From Actinomycetes bacterium (GTDB lineage: Bacteria > Actinomycetota > Acidimicrobiia > Acidimicrobiales > RAAP-2): a stretch of 64,000 bases of DNA. Positions within the stretch are counted from its first letter, which is position 1. Each line of letters starts with the position of its first letter. Under the pieces are notes generated by a model that was not told the origin of the DNA, searched no databases, and worked only from the letters and a program-made list of their open reading frames with translations. The stretch covers positions 19,408-83,407 of the forward strand of contig JAJZDI010000008.1 of the NCBI GenBank assembly GCA_021806045.1, in the 5' to 3' direction. Below, in pieces: positions 9,203 through 17,184 of the stretch. The position numbers and the translations under genes are program-made.

Positions 9203-10404
9203 CCGCCGGCGGTGAGCCGGCTGTCGGGAGCGGCCGGCCGGTTCATGACGACGTCGCCTGCGCTGCGGCGCTGGTCGGGCTCCCGGGGATGACGCCGGTG
9301 CGCCTGGCCCGCCTCCTCCACGGGCGCCGGCCGGCGGCGGCATGGGCGGCGTTGCTCTCGGGAGCCGACCCCACTGCGAGCGACCCGCGGTGGACGGTCA
9401 TGGCCGCGGCCACCGATCCGGTCGAGGCCGCCGCCCGCTACCGCACCGCCGGCGTCGAGGTGATCGTGGAGGGCGACGACCGCTATCCCGATCGCCTGCG
9501 GGGCGACCCGGGTGCGCCGGCCGTGCTCCTGTGCCGGGGGGACATCGCCGTCGCCGGGGTGGGGCCGTCGGTGGCGGTGGTCGGCACCCGGTCGGCCACG
9601 CCCTACGGCGAGCAGGTCGCCGCCGAGCTCGGGCGCGATCTGGCGGCCGCCGGCGTCTCGGTGGTGTCGGGGCTCGCCCTCGGGATCGACGCCGCCGCCC
9701 ACGCCGGCGCGCTGGCCGCCGGCCCGGGGGCGCGCCCGCCGGTGGGCGTGGCCGCCACCGGCCTCGACGTCCCCTACCCCCGCGCCAACGCCCGCCTGTG
9801 GGACGGCGTCGCCCGAGCCGGGGCCGTCCTGTCGGAGGCGCCCCTGGGGTCGCCACCCCGGCGGGGCGCCTTCCCGGCCCGCAACCGCATCATCGCCGCC
9901 CTGTCCGACGTGGTCGTGGTGGTCGAGTGCCACCTGGGTGGAGGTGCGCTCCACACGGCCGAAGCGGCCGCCCGGCGTGGCATCCCGGTGGTGGCCGTTC
10001 CCGGCTCGGTCCGATCGCCGGCCTCCCGGGGCACGAACGGCTTGCTCGTCGACGGCTGCGCGCCCGTACGCGACGTCCATGACGTGCTGGTGGCGGTGTC
10101 GCTGGCCCGGGCCGGCCGGGACGCGCCGGCACCGGCCCTCCGGGCACGGACGTTCGTGGCCGCCACCGGACGGGACGTGGCCGGTGCGTTGCGGGCTGCG
10201 GGCGGGTCCGGCGACGAGCGGTGCCCCGTCGACGACGCCGCCGCCCGGGCCGTCTGGTCTGCGCTGGGTCCCGATCCGCTCACGTCGGCCGCGCTGGCCG
10301 AGCGGACCGGTCTGACTATCGGCGACCTGGCCCGGGCCTGCCGGCGCCTGCTGGGGGCCGGTGCCGTCATCGAGGGCCCGGGGTGGTGGCGCCGCCGGTG
10401 GTGA
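9199..10404 (+). CDS. dprA: DNA-processing protein DprA (Smf)
   Basis: 401 residues. A short N-terminal helical region is followed by the DprA Rossmann fold: VGTRSATPYG from residue 128, VVSGLALGIDAAAHAGAL, LDVPYPRAN, and the NRIIAALSDVVVVVE and GTNGLL segments. A C-terminal winged-helix domain (DPLTSAALAERTGLTIGDL) completes it. DprA loads RecA on single-stranded DNA and is also kept in non-competent bacteria. The ATGA overlap with comM indicates coupled translation. No com pilus or comEC genes are in the window. Confidence 0.93.
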   Translation: MTAGGEPAVGSGRPVHDDVACAAALVGLPGMTPVRLARLLHGRRPAAAWAALLSGADPTASDPRWTVMAAATDPVEAAARYRTAGVEVIVEGDDRYPDRLRGDPGAPAVLLCRGDIAVAGVGPSVAVVGTRSATPYGEQVAAELGRDLAAAGVSVVSGLALGIDAAAHAGALAAGPGARPPVGVAATGLDVPYPRANARLWDGVARAGAVLSEAPLGSPPRRGAFPARNRIIAALSDVVVVVECHLGGGALHTAEAAARRGIPVVAVPGSVRSPASRGTNGLLVDGCAPVRDVHDVLVAVSLARAGRDAPAPALRARTFVAATGRDVAGALRAAGGSGDERCPVDDAAARAVWSALGPDPLTSAALAERTGLTIGDLARACRRLLGAGAVIEGPGWWRRRW

Positions 10405-10421
10405 CGGCTACGGTCGTCGTC

Positions 10422-11243
10422 ATGACCAGTTCCGGCGGACCCGACGCCTCGGGTCGCAGCGGGCGGATCCCCGTCCGGGGCATCCTCCTGCGTGCGACCG
10501 GTGGTGCCGGCGGTGCCGTGCCGTCGATCGACGAGCTGTGCGAGGCGGCACGGCTGGCCGAGCGGGTCGGCGTCGACGGTATCTGGGTGGATGACGTCCT
10601 GGCCGATCCGGGCCGCGGTGAGGGTGGCGAGGGCTTCGAGGCGTTCTCCCTCCTCGGCGCCCTGTCGCAGGTGACGACCACCTGCGCACTCGGGGTCCTC
10701 CGCTCGCCGGTCGACCGCCGCCCGCCGGGGGTGCTGGCCAAGATCGTCACCACCCTCGACGCCCTGTGCGGCGGCAGGGCCGTGGTGGCACTGGCGGCAC
10801 CCTCGCTCGCCACCGACGATCCCGGCGGGGTCGTGGTCGAGTCCATCCAGGCGTTCCGCCTGGTGGCGACAGGTGAGCCGGCCACCTTCGCCGGCCGGCA
10901 CGTGCGCCTCGAGGGTGCGGTGAGCCGCCCGCCCGCGCACCACCCGGACGGCATCCCGCTCCTCGTCCACGCCGCCCCGGAGACGCTCGAAGCCGTCGCC
11001 CGTCCAGGAGTGGCCGATGGGTTGGTGGTCGACGTCGCCGGCGGGGATGGCGCCCTCGAGCCGCGGCCGGGCCCGGTCACCCTGGCCGTGGTGGGCGTCG
11101 GCGCCGATGGGACGGGCACGCTGGCGGCGTCGGCCGCCCGTGCCCGCGCTGGTGGGTTCACCGGTGTGGTGGTGCCGGTCGACGTCGCCGGACCGGGCGG
11201 CGGCTCCCGGGTGGAGGAGGCGGCCCGGGCCGTGACCGGTTGA
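10422..11243 (+). CDS. Luciferase-like (LLM-type) oxidoreductase, small and divergent
   Basis: 273 residues, shorter than typical LLM enzymes (300-350). The opening beta-alpha unit (SIDELCEAARLAERVGVDGIWVDD), LLGALSQVTTTCALG and VLAKIVTTLDALCGGRAVVALA follow the bacterial-luciferase TIM-barrel pattern. The glycine-rich C-terminal part is poorly conserved and the usual phosphate-binding segment is not obvious. It starts 17 bases after dprA. Whether it binds F420, FMN or nothing cannot be told. A weak hairpin lies between this gene and the convergent PPOX gene. Confidence 0.7.
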   Translation: MTSSGGPDASGRSGRIPVRGILLRATGGAGGAVPSIDELCEAARLAERVGVDGIWVDDVLADPGRGEGGEGFEAFSLLGALSQVTTTCALGVLRSPVDRRPPGVLAKIVTTLDALCGGRAVVALAAPSLATDDPGGVVVESIQAFRLVATGEPATFAGRHVRLEGAVSRPPAHHPDGIPLLVHAAPETLEAVARPGVADGLVVDVAGGDGALEPRPGPVTLAVVGVGADGTGTLAASAARARAGGFTGVVVPVDVAGPGGGSRVEEAARAVTG

Positions 11244-11298
11244 CACCCGGCTGGAATCCGGCTGACATCCGGGCGGCACCCGGGTGGCGTGAGCCGAC

Positions 11299-11700
11299 TC
11301 AGTCGGCAGGCTGCATGGGGATGGCCTCGGCGTCGAGGACGTACTTGACCCGCACCTCCCCGGGCTGGCGCATCGGGTACTCGTCGAGGCCCATGTACTT
11401 CTTCGCCAGGCGGTCGATGTGGGCGTCGGCGCCCTCCTCGACGGCCCGTGCCGTCCCACGCACGACGACCACGTTGAAGGCGTCGTCGGGGTCGACCACG
11501 GAGACGGCGATGTTCGGGTTGGCGGACAGATTGCGGTCCTTCACCCGTCCCCGGGCGGTGTTGAAGACGACGGCGCCGTCCTCCACGTCGACCCACACCG
11601 GCGTGATCTGGGGACGGCCCTCGGCGTCGACGGTCGCGACGTTGGCGATCACCGGGCGGTCGAGAAGGGTCCGGGCCTTGGCGGTCAGGGTGGCGGTCAT
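11299..11700 (-). CDS. PPOX-class F420-dependent enzyme (flavin/deazaflavin split-barrel)
   Basis: 133 residues. The pattern ATVDAEGRPQITPVWVDVED followed by FNTARGRVKDRNL and NPNIAVSVVDPDD is that of the Rv1155/Rv2607-like split-barrel family, many members of which bind coenzyme F420. The C-terminal GEVRVKYVLDAEAI forms the last strand. The substrate is unknown; biliverdin reductase or general F420-H2 reductase activity are both possible in this family. It is convergent with the preceding luciferase-like gene and divergent from nfo (124-base gap). Confidence 0.85.
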   Translation of the reverse strand: MTATLTAKARTLLDRPVIANVATVDAEGRPQITPVWVDVEDGAVVFNTARGRVKDRNLSANPNIAVSVVDPDDAFNVVVVRGTARAVEEGADAHIDRLAKKYMGLDEYPMRQPGEVRVKYVLDAEAIPMQPAD

Positions 11701-11824
11701 GGAGCGTCCTCCGTGAGGGTGGATCCGGTGGATGTCATCGGTCCGACCCTACCGGGACGGGAGGCTGGCCGGGCCGGTCGGATGCGGGCCCCTGGTAGCG
11801 TGCCGCCATGTCGATCGGGCCGCC

Positions 11825-12694
11825 GTGCTGATCGGGGCCCACGTGTCCGCCGGCGGTGGCCTCGTCCCCGCCCTGGACCGCGGGGCGGCCATCGGTGCCG
11901 AGGTCGTCCAGATCTTCACCCAGAGCCCTCGCGCCTGGAAGCCCTACCAGTACGCACCCGAGGTTCTCGCCGCCTACCGCGATGCCCAGGCGGCCCAGGA
12001 CGTGGTGCGGGCCACCTTCTGCCACGCCACCTACCTGATCAACCTGGCCACCCCCGACCGCGCCCTCGCCGATCGTTCGCGGGCGTGCCTCATCGCCAAC
12101 CTGGGGGTGGCGTCGGGCGTCGGGGCGGCCGGCCTCATCCTGCACGTGGGGAGCCATCGGGGCACGGGGCTCGACGCGGCCCTGCCCGGGGTGGTGGCCG
12201 GTCTGGCCGAGGCCCTCGCGTCCGTCGACGACGACCGTTCCTGCCCCATCCTCCTCGAGAACGCAGCCGGTGCCGGCGACACGGTGGGACGCAGCTTCGA
12301 CGAGCTGGCCGAGATCATCGATGCCACCGGCGGCCACGACCGCCTGGGTGTCTGCCTCGACACCCAGCACCTGTGGGCCTCGGGCGTCGACTACTCGACG
12401 GTCGATCGAGCTGATGCCGTCCTCGCCGACCTGGACCGGGCCGTGGGGCTCGACCGGCTGGCCTGCATCCACCTGAACGATTCGGCGGTTCCCTTCGGCG
12501 CCAACCGGGACCGGCACGCCAACCTGGGGGAGGGGACGATCGGCGAGAGCGGGCTGGCCGCCCTCCTCGGCCACCCCGCCCTCGATGGCGTGCCCGCCAT
12601 CCTCGAGGTGCCCGGGCACGGGGACGGCCCGGCCGGCTCCGACGTCGACCAGGCACGCCGGATCCTGGCCGAGGGGCGGGCGCTCCGGGCGTGA
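11825..12694 (+). CDS. nfo: Deoxyribonuclease IV (endonuclease IV, AP endonuclease)
   Basis: 289 residues, AP-endonuclease family 2. IGAHVSAGGGL opens the TIM barrel and FTQSPRAWKP follows. Zinc ligands appear in LHVGSHRG, LENAAGAG, CLDTQHLWASG, HLNDSAVPFG with RDRHANLGEG, and the closing EVPGHG. It incises abasic sites during base-excision repair. The start is GTG at 11825. An ATG at 11808 lies in another frame and stops after seven codons just across the nfo start, so it may only be incidental. Confidence 0.95.
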   Translation: MLIGAHVSAGGGLVPALDRGAAIGAEVVQIFTQSPRAWKPYQYAPEVLAAYRDAQAAQDVVRATFCHATYLINLATPDRALADRSRACLIANLGVASGVGAAGLILHVGSHRGTGLDAALPGVVAGLAEALASVDDDRSCPILLENAAGAGDTVGRSFDELAEIIDATGGHDRLGVCLDTQHLWASGVDYSTVDRADAVLADLDRAVGLDRLACIHLNDSAVPFGANRDRHANLGEGTIGESGLAALLGHPALDGVPAILEVPGHGDGPAGSDVDQARRILAEGRALRA

Positions 12695-12705
12695 CCGGCC
12701 CGGGC

Positions 12706-12750
12706 GCGCAGTGCCCAACGGCGCAGTGCCCGGCGGCGCAGTGCCCAACG
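12706..12750. repeat. Three tandem 15-bp repeats between nfo and the Fur-type gene
   Basis: The unit GCGCAGTGCCCAACG occurs at 12706-12720 and 12736-12750, with a two-base variant (CCGGCG ending) at 12721-12735. It fills the gap between two convergent genes and abuts the stop of the leftward Fur-family gene. It may affect termination; it does not form one long hairpin. Confidence 0.85.
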
Positions 12751-12754
12751 GCAC

Positions 12755-13177
12755 TCAGGCGCCGGCGCAGCGGGAGCAGGTCCCGAACAGTTCGACGTCG
12801 TGGTGGACGTCGGTGAACCCGTTGGCCCGGCCCATCTCCTCGGCCCAGCGTTCGACGGCGACCGACTCCACCTCCACCGCCCGCCCGCAGGCCACGCAGA
12901 CCAGGTGGTGGTGGTGGCCGGGGGTGCACCGCCGGAACTGCTGCTCACCGGCGTCGTCCCGCACCACGTCCACCTGGCCCGTGTCGGCCAGGTCCCGGAG
13001 CACGCGGTAGACGGTGGCCATCCCGACCGGCGTCCCCGCCGCCCGCAGGCGGGCGTGGATGGCCTGGGCGCTGGCGAACCCGGTGGCGCGCTCCAGGGCG
13101 CCCAGTACGGCACGGCGCTGGCGCGTGTCCCGCCGGCCTGGTGCCGGCCTGGTCATCTCCCGGGGCGGTGTGGTCAC
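12755..13177 (-). CDS. Fur-family metal-responsive repressor (Zur-like)
   Basis: 140 residues, Fur fold. The winged helix comprises TRQRRAVLGALE, AQAIHARLRAAGTPVGMATV and YRVLRDLADTGQVDVV. The metal-binding dimerisation domain contains HHHHLVC, a CVACG pair, DVHHDVELFGTC and a C-terminal CSRC pair. The two CxxC motifs fit a structural zinc site. Divergence from a ZnuABC-type operon suggests Zur function, but Fur itself is not excluded. GTG 13177 is the longest sensible start; ATG 13156 is an alternative. Autoregulation through the operator at 13295 is likely. Confidence 0.9.
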   Translation of the reverse strand: MTTPPREMTRPAPGRRDTRQRRAVLGALERATGFASAQAIHARLRAAGTPVGMATVYRVLRDLADTGQVDVVRDDAGEQQFRRCTPGHHHHLVCVACGRAVEVESVAVERWAEEMGRANGFTDVHHDVELFGTCSRCAGA

Positions 13178-13294
13178 GGTCGCTCCTCGTGCTGCGTGCA
13201 CCGGCTGGCCCTGATCACGGGCTCCCCGCCCGTCGGTCCCTGGGCGTCGGTCCCTGCCTGTCGGGCGGGCGGACGGCCGGTCTTCCATCAAGTA

Positions 13295-13313
13295 TAGAGT
13301 GAGAATCACTATC
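13295..13313. promoter_or_regulatory. Fur/Zur-box-like operator
   Basis: TAGAGTGAGAATCACTATC matches the classical 19-bp Fur box (GATAATGATAATCATTATC) at 14 of 19 positions and contains the inverted repeat AGTGA-gaa-TCACT (13298-13310). It is the only AT-rich stretch in the intergenic region between the leftward Fur-family gene and rightward znuA. It is well placed to repress both. Confidence 0.75.
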
Positions 13314-13405
13314 GATAACAGGCGGGAGCGTGGGTCGGGGGATGGACGGGGCCCGACCCGGCGGCGAGCGGTGGGCGACGTGCGGCGAGCGATGAGAGAC
13401 AACGG

Positions 13406-14407
13406 ATGAAGGAGCACCAGGTGGCACGGCCAGAGCGGGCGACGATCGGAGCGGGGGAGCGACGACCGTCCGGGAGACGCGCGCCGTTGCCGGCCGCCCT
13501 CGCCGCCCTCGCCGTCGCCGTCGTCGTTGCCGGGGCAGGCCTGACCGCCTGCTCCACCGGCCCGTCGACGGCCCAGCCCGGCCCCCGGGGGACGGTCTCG
13601 GTGGTGGCGGCCGAGAACTTCTGGGGCAGCATCGCCAGCCAGCTGGGCGGGACCCGGGCCACGGTGACCAGCATCATCGCCAATCCCAACGTCGATCCCC
13701 ACGCCTACGAGCCCACCGCAGCCGACGCCCGGTCGCTCGCCACCGCCCAGCTGGTGGTGGTGAACGGGATCGGCTACGACCCGTGGGCGACCACCCTGCT
13801 GGCTGCGGACCCGGCAACGGGGCGGACGGTCCTCGACGTCGGTAACCTGCTCGGCCTCCCGCTCGGGTCGAACCCGCACCGGTGGTACGACCCGAGCGAC
13901 GTCGACCGGGTGGTGGCGGCCATCGCCGCCGACCTGGCCCGCATCGACCCGGCCAGTGCCGCCTACTTCGCCGCCCGGGCCCGGACCTTCGTGTCGACCG
14001 ACCTGGCCACCTACCACGCCCTCATCTCCACCATCCGGTCCCGCTTCGCCGGTACGCCCATCGCCGCGTCCGAGAGCATCGTCAGCCCCCTGGCCGCCGC
14101 CCTCGGCCTGGACCTGGTCACGCCCCCGTCGTTCCTGAAGGCCACCAGCGAGGGGACCGAGCCCACCGCGGCGGACAAGGCGACGATCGACGCCCAGCTG
14201 CGTACCCGTGCGGTGGCCGTCTACGTGGAGAACACCCAGAACCTCACCCCCGACGTCGTCGCCCAGGTGCGCGAGGCGCGTGCGGTGGGCATCCCCGTGG
14301 TCGGGGTCACCGAGACGTTGACCCCGGCAGGGGCCACCTTCCAGGGCTGGCAGGTGCGCCAGCTCGACGCGCTCGAGGCGGCGCTGGCCGCGACGGGGAG
14401 GCAGTGA
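13406..14407 (+). CDS. znuA: Zinc/metal ABC transporter substrate-binding lipoprotein (ZnuA/TroA type)
   Basis: 333 residues. A basic start and hydrophobic core end in the lipobox LTAC with Cys49, so it is a lipoprotein. The TroA fold is shown by VVAAENFWGSIASQLGG and the metal-ligand segment NVDPHAYEP (His99). A second His lies in SNPHRWYDP (His158), and acidic candidates in ASESI and YVENTQNL follow. The His-rich loop typical of enterobacterial ZnuA is missing. Start ATG 13406 is preceded by GAGACAACGG; GTG 13421 is an alternative. It is first in a znuA-znuC-znuB-znuB operon under the Fur-box-like site. Confidence 0.92.
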   Translation: MKEHQVARPERATIGAGERRPSGRRAPLPAALAALAVAVVVAGAGLTACSTGPSTAQPGPRGTVSVVAAENFWGSIASQLGGTRATVTSIIANPNVDPHAYEPTAADARSLATAQLVVVNGIGYDPWATTLLAADPATGRTVLDVGNLLGLPLGSNPHRWYDPSDVDRVVAAIAADLARIDPASAAYFAARARTFVSTDLATYHALISTIRSRFAGTPIAASESIVSPLAAALGLDLVTPPSFLKATSEGTEPTAADKATIDAQLRTRAVAVYVENTQNLTPDVVAQVREARAVGIPVVGVTETLTPAGATFQGWQVRQLDALEAALAATGRQ

Positions 14408-14408
14408 C

Positions 14409-15332
14409 ATGAACACTCCCGACCAGACCGGGGCTGCGGGATCCTCGCCGGCCGGCGGTGGCGTCCTCGTCCTCGAGGGGGCGGCCGTGGCCGTGGGGGC
14501 GCGCACCCTGTGGTCGGGGTTCGACCTCCACGTGGGCGGCGGCGAGTTCGTGGCCGTGCTCGGGCCGAACGGGGTGGGCAAGTCGACGCTCCTCCAGGTG
14601 ATCCTGGGGACCGTCCCCCCCAGCGCGGGGAGCGTCCGGGTCCTCGGGGGGCCGCCGGGCAGCGCCAACGATCGCATCGGCTACCTGCCCCAGCGGCGGG
14701 GCTTCGACCCGTCGGTACGGATCCGGGGCGTCGACCTGGTCCGCCTCGGCCTCACCGGGACGCGCTTCGGTGTCTCGGTGCCCCTCCGGCCGGCCGCACG
14801 CCGGCGCCGGCGCGAGGACGAGGACCGGGTGGCGTCGGTGATCGAGCGTGTGGGTGCGGCGGCCTACGCGGACCGGGCCATCGGGCACCTGTCCGGGGGC
14901 GAGCAGCAGCGGCTGCTCATCGCCCAGGCGCTGGTCCGCCGGCCCGAGCTGCTCCTCCTCGACGAGCCGCTGGACAGCCTCGACCTGCCCAACCAGGCCG
15001 CCGTGGCCTCGCTGATCGGCTCGATCTGCTGCGACGAGGGGGTATCCGTCGTCATCGTGGCCCACGACGTGAACCCGATCCTCCCGTACCTGAACCGGGT
15101 CGTCTATATCGGCACGGCCGGGGTGGCCAGCGGACCGCCCGAGGAGGTCATCACCTCGGCCACGCTGAGCCGCCTCTACGGCACCCCGGTGGAGGTGCTG
15201 CACTCCGCCGGGGGGCGGCTGGTGGTGGTCGGCCAGCCCGACGCCCCCGGCCACCACCACGGCCACCACGGCGGGCTGATCGACGGCGACCACAGCGCTC
15301 CCGCCGACGAGAACGGTGGTGGAGCGTGGTGA
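14409..15332 (+). CDS. znuC: Metal ABC transporter ATP-binding protein (ZnuC type)
   Basis: 307 residues. Walker A GPNGVGKST, the Q-loop in YLPQRRGFD, signature LSGGEQQR and Walker B LLLLDEPLDSLD are all intact, followed by the His switch in VAHDV. The C-terminus is His-rich (GHHHGHHGG), a metal-binding tail sometimes seen in zinc systems. It starts one base after the znuA stop and overlaps the following permease by 4 bases. Confidence 0.95.
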   Translation: MNTPDQTGAAGSSPAGGGVLVLEGAAVAVGARTLWSGFDLHVGGGEFVAVLGPNGVGKSTLLQVILGTVPPSAGSVRVLGGPPGSANDRIGYLPQRRGFDPSVRIRGVDLVRLGLTGTRFGVSVPLRPAARRRRREDEDRVASVIERVGAAAYADRAIGHLSGGEQQRLLIAQALVRRPELLLLDEPLDSLDLPNQAAVASLIGSICCDEGVSVVIVAHDVNPILPYLNRVVYIGTAGVASGPPEEVITSATLSRLYGTPVEVLHSAGGRLVVVGQPDAPGHHHGHHGGLIDGDHSAPADENGGGAW

Positions 15333-16264
15333 CGGCGGTCCCGGCGCTGGCCGGGCTGCCAGGGGTCACCGGCCTGTCGGCCAACCCGTTCACCGACCTC
15401 TCGAACATGCTCGCCTACCCCTTCATGGTCAACGCCTTCCGGGCGGGGGCGGCGGTGGCCGTGGTGACCGGCGTGGTCGGGTGGTTCATGGTGCTGCGCC
15501 GGCAGAGCTTCGCCGGCCACACCATCGCGGTGGTGGGGTTCCCCGGTGCCGCCGGTGCCGCCGTGCTCGGCGTGGCCGTGGCCGACGGTTACGTCGCCTT
15601 CTGCCTGATCGCCGCGCTGGCCATCGCCGCCGTCCCGCCGTCCACCCGGCGCGCCTTCAGCGAGGAGAGCGCGGTGACCGGGACGGTCCAGGCGGTCCTC
15701 CTCGGGCTCGGCTACCTCTTCGTCACCCTCTACCACGGGTTCGTCAGCAGCGTCGACGCGCTGCTCTTCGGCAGCATGCTCGGCATCACCTCCGGCCAGG
15801 TGGTCGAGCTGGCCGTGGTGGCCGTCATCGGTGTGGTGGCCATCGCCGCGTTGTGGCGACCGCTCCTGCTGTCGTCGGTGGTGCCCGACCTGGCCGCGGC
15901 CCGCGGCGTGCCCGTCCGCCTCCTCGCCACCGCGTTCCTCGTGCTCCTCGGCCTGGCCGCCGCCGCTGCCAGCCAGATCACCGGGTCACTGCTCGTCTTC
16001 GCGCTGCTCGTCATGCCGGCAGCCACCGCCCAGCGCCTGACCGCCCGGCCGCTCGCCGGCGTGGTGCTGTCGGTCGCCATCGGGCTGGGGGTGACGTGGG
16101 CCGGACTGGCCATCGCCTACTGGTCCCCCTATCCCATCGGCTTCTGGATCACCACCCTGGCCTTCGCCGCCTACGTGGTCGCCCACGTGGCCGTGCTCGC
16201 CACCGACCGCCGGGCCCACCGGGCCCGCGTCCGCACCGGCCCGACCGCGGCGGTCATCCCGTGA
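15329..16264 (+). CDS. znuB: Metal ABC transporter permease (ZnuB type), first copy
   Basis: 311 residues, ABC-3 permease family with about 8 hydrophobic helices. The N-terminal MLAYPFMVNAFRAGAAVAV and GWFMVLRRQSFAGHTIAVVG segments and the coupling region AARGVPVRLLA are characteristic. GTG 15329 overlaps the znuC stop (GTGA); GTG 15326 one codon upstream is possible. It should pair with the adjacent second permease or act as a homodimer with the ATPase. Confidence 0.9.
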   Translation: MTAVPALAGLPGVTGLSANPFTDLSNMLAYPFMVNAFRAGAAVAVVTGVVGWFMVLRRQSFAGHTIAVVGFPGAAGAAVLGVAVADGYVAFCLIAALAIAAVPPSTRRAFSEESAVTGTVQAVLLGLGYLFVTLYHGFVSSVDALLFGSMLGITSGQVVELAVVAVIGVVAIAALWRPLLLSSVVPDLAAARGVPVRLLATAFLVLLGLAAAAASQITGSLLVFALLVMPAATAQRLTARPLAGVVLSVAIGLGVTWAGLAIAYWSPYPIGFWITTLAFAAYVVAHVAVLATDRRAHRARVRTGPTAAVIP

Positions 16265-17163
16265 GCGCCGGATGGGCTCTGGCTGATCCGCTCACCATGC
16301 TGTCGCACGGCTTCATGCGTGACGCCTTCCTCGCCGGCACCGGCATCGCTTTGGCCAGCGGGGTGGTCGGCTTCTTCCTGGTGCTGCGCAGCCAGGTGTT
16401 CACCGGCGACGCCCTCAGCCACGTGGCCTTCACCGGCGCGCTGGCCGCACTGGCCGCCGGGATCGACCTGCGCATCGGGCTGTTCGTCGCCACCGTCGGA
16501 GTGGGCCTCCTCCTCGGTGTGCTGGGACCGAAGGGGCGGGCCGACGACGTCGTCATCGGCAGCGTCTTCGCCTGGGTGCTGGGCCTGGGCGTCCTGTTCC
16601 TCGGCATCTACACCACCAGCAGATCGACGGGCGGGGGCAACGCCGGGGTGTCCGTCCTCTTCGGGTCCATCTTCGGGCTCGACACGACGAGCGCGCTCAC
16701 CGCCCTCGGCCTGGGGGCGTTCCTGGCCCTGGTGGTGGTCATGGCCGCTCGCCCCCTGGTCTTCGCCACCGTCGACCCGGCCGTAGCCTCGGCCCGGGGG
16801 GTGCCGGTGCGGCTCCTCGGGATCGGCTTCCTCGCCGTGGTCGGCGCCACCGCCGGCGAGGCCACCCAGGCGGTGGGGGCCCTGCTCCTGCTCGGCCTGC
16901 TCACCGCTCCGGCCGCCACCGCCCTCCACCTCACCGACCGACCGCTGGTGGCGCTGGGGGCCTCGGCGGGGATCGCGCTGGTGGAGGTGTGGGTGGGGCT
17001 CACCGTGGGCTACGTGGCCGGCTCGATCCCGCCGAGCGTGGCCATCGTCACCCTGGCCGCTGCCATCTACGCCGCGGTGGCCCTGGCCACCCGCCGTGCC
17101 GGCTCGGTCAGCCGATCGCCGCGTCCCAACCCGGGAACAACGCTGAGACAAAGCCGTTCGTAG
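16261..17163 (+). CDS. Metal ABC transporter permease (ZnuB type), second copy
   Basis: 300 residues, paralogous to the preceding permease: MLSHGFMRDAFLAGTGIAL, GFFLVLRSQVFTGDALSHVAF and ASARGVPVRLLG correspond motif for motif. The usual family His (DALSHVAF) is present here, whereas the first copy has GHTIAVVG at that spot. GTG 16261 overlaps the upstream stop by 4 bases. The C-terminal tail is Arg/Ser-rich. Together the two copies suggest a heterodimeric membrane channel. Confidence 0.9.
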   Translation: MSAGWALADPLTMLSHGFMRDAFLAGTGIALASGVVGFFLVLRSQVFTGDALSHVAFTGALAALAAGIDLRIGLFVATVGVGLLLGVLGPKGRADDVVIGSVFAWVLGLGVLFLGIYTTSRSTGGGNAGVSVLFGSIFGLDTTSALTALGLGAFLALVVVMAARPLVFATVDPAVASARGVPVRLLGIGFLAVVGATAGEATQAVGALLLLGLLTAPAATALHLTDRPLVALGASAGIALVEVWVGLTVGYVAGSIPPSVAIVTLAAAIYAAVALATRRAGSVSRSPRPNPGTTLRQSRS

Positions 17164-17184
17164 CGTCTCATCGTCTCCGGCGAC

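Noticed and set aside
11808-11831. Seven-codon leader peptide in front of nfo
   Set aside because: The short frame (ATG to TGA) has no ribosome-binding site or attenuator-like structure and is probably chance.
17101-17184. GAGAC...GTCTC inverted repeat as a terminator before the GGDEF-EAL gene
   Set aside because: The stem is only five bases with a 15-base loop, too weak to call.
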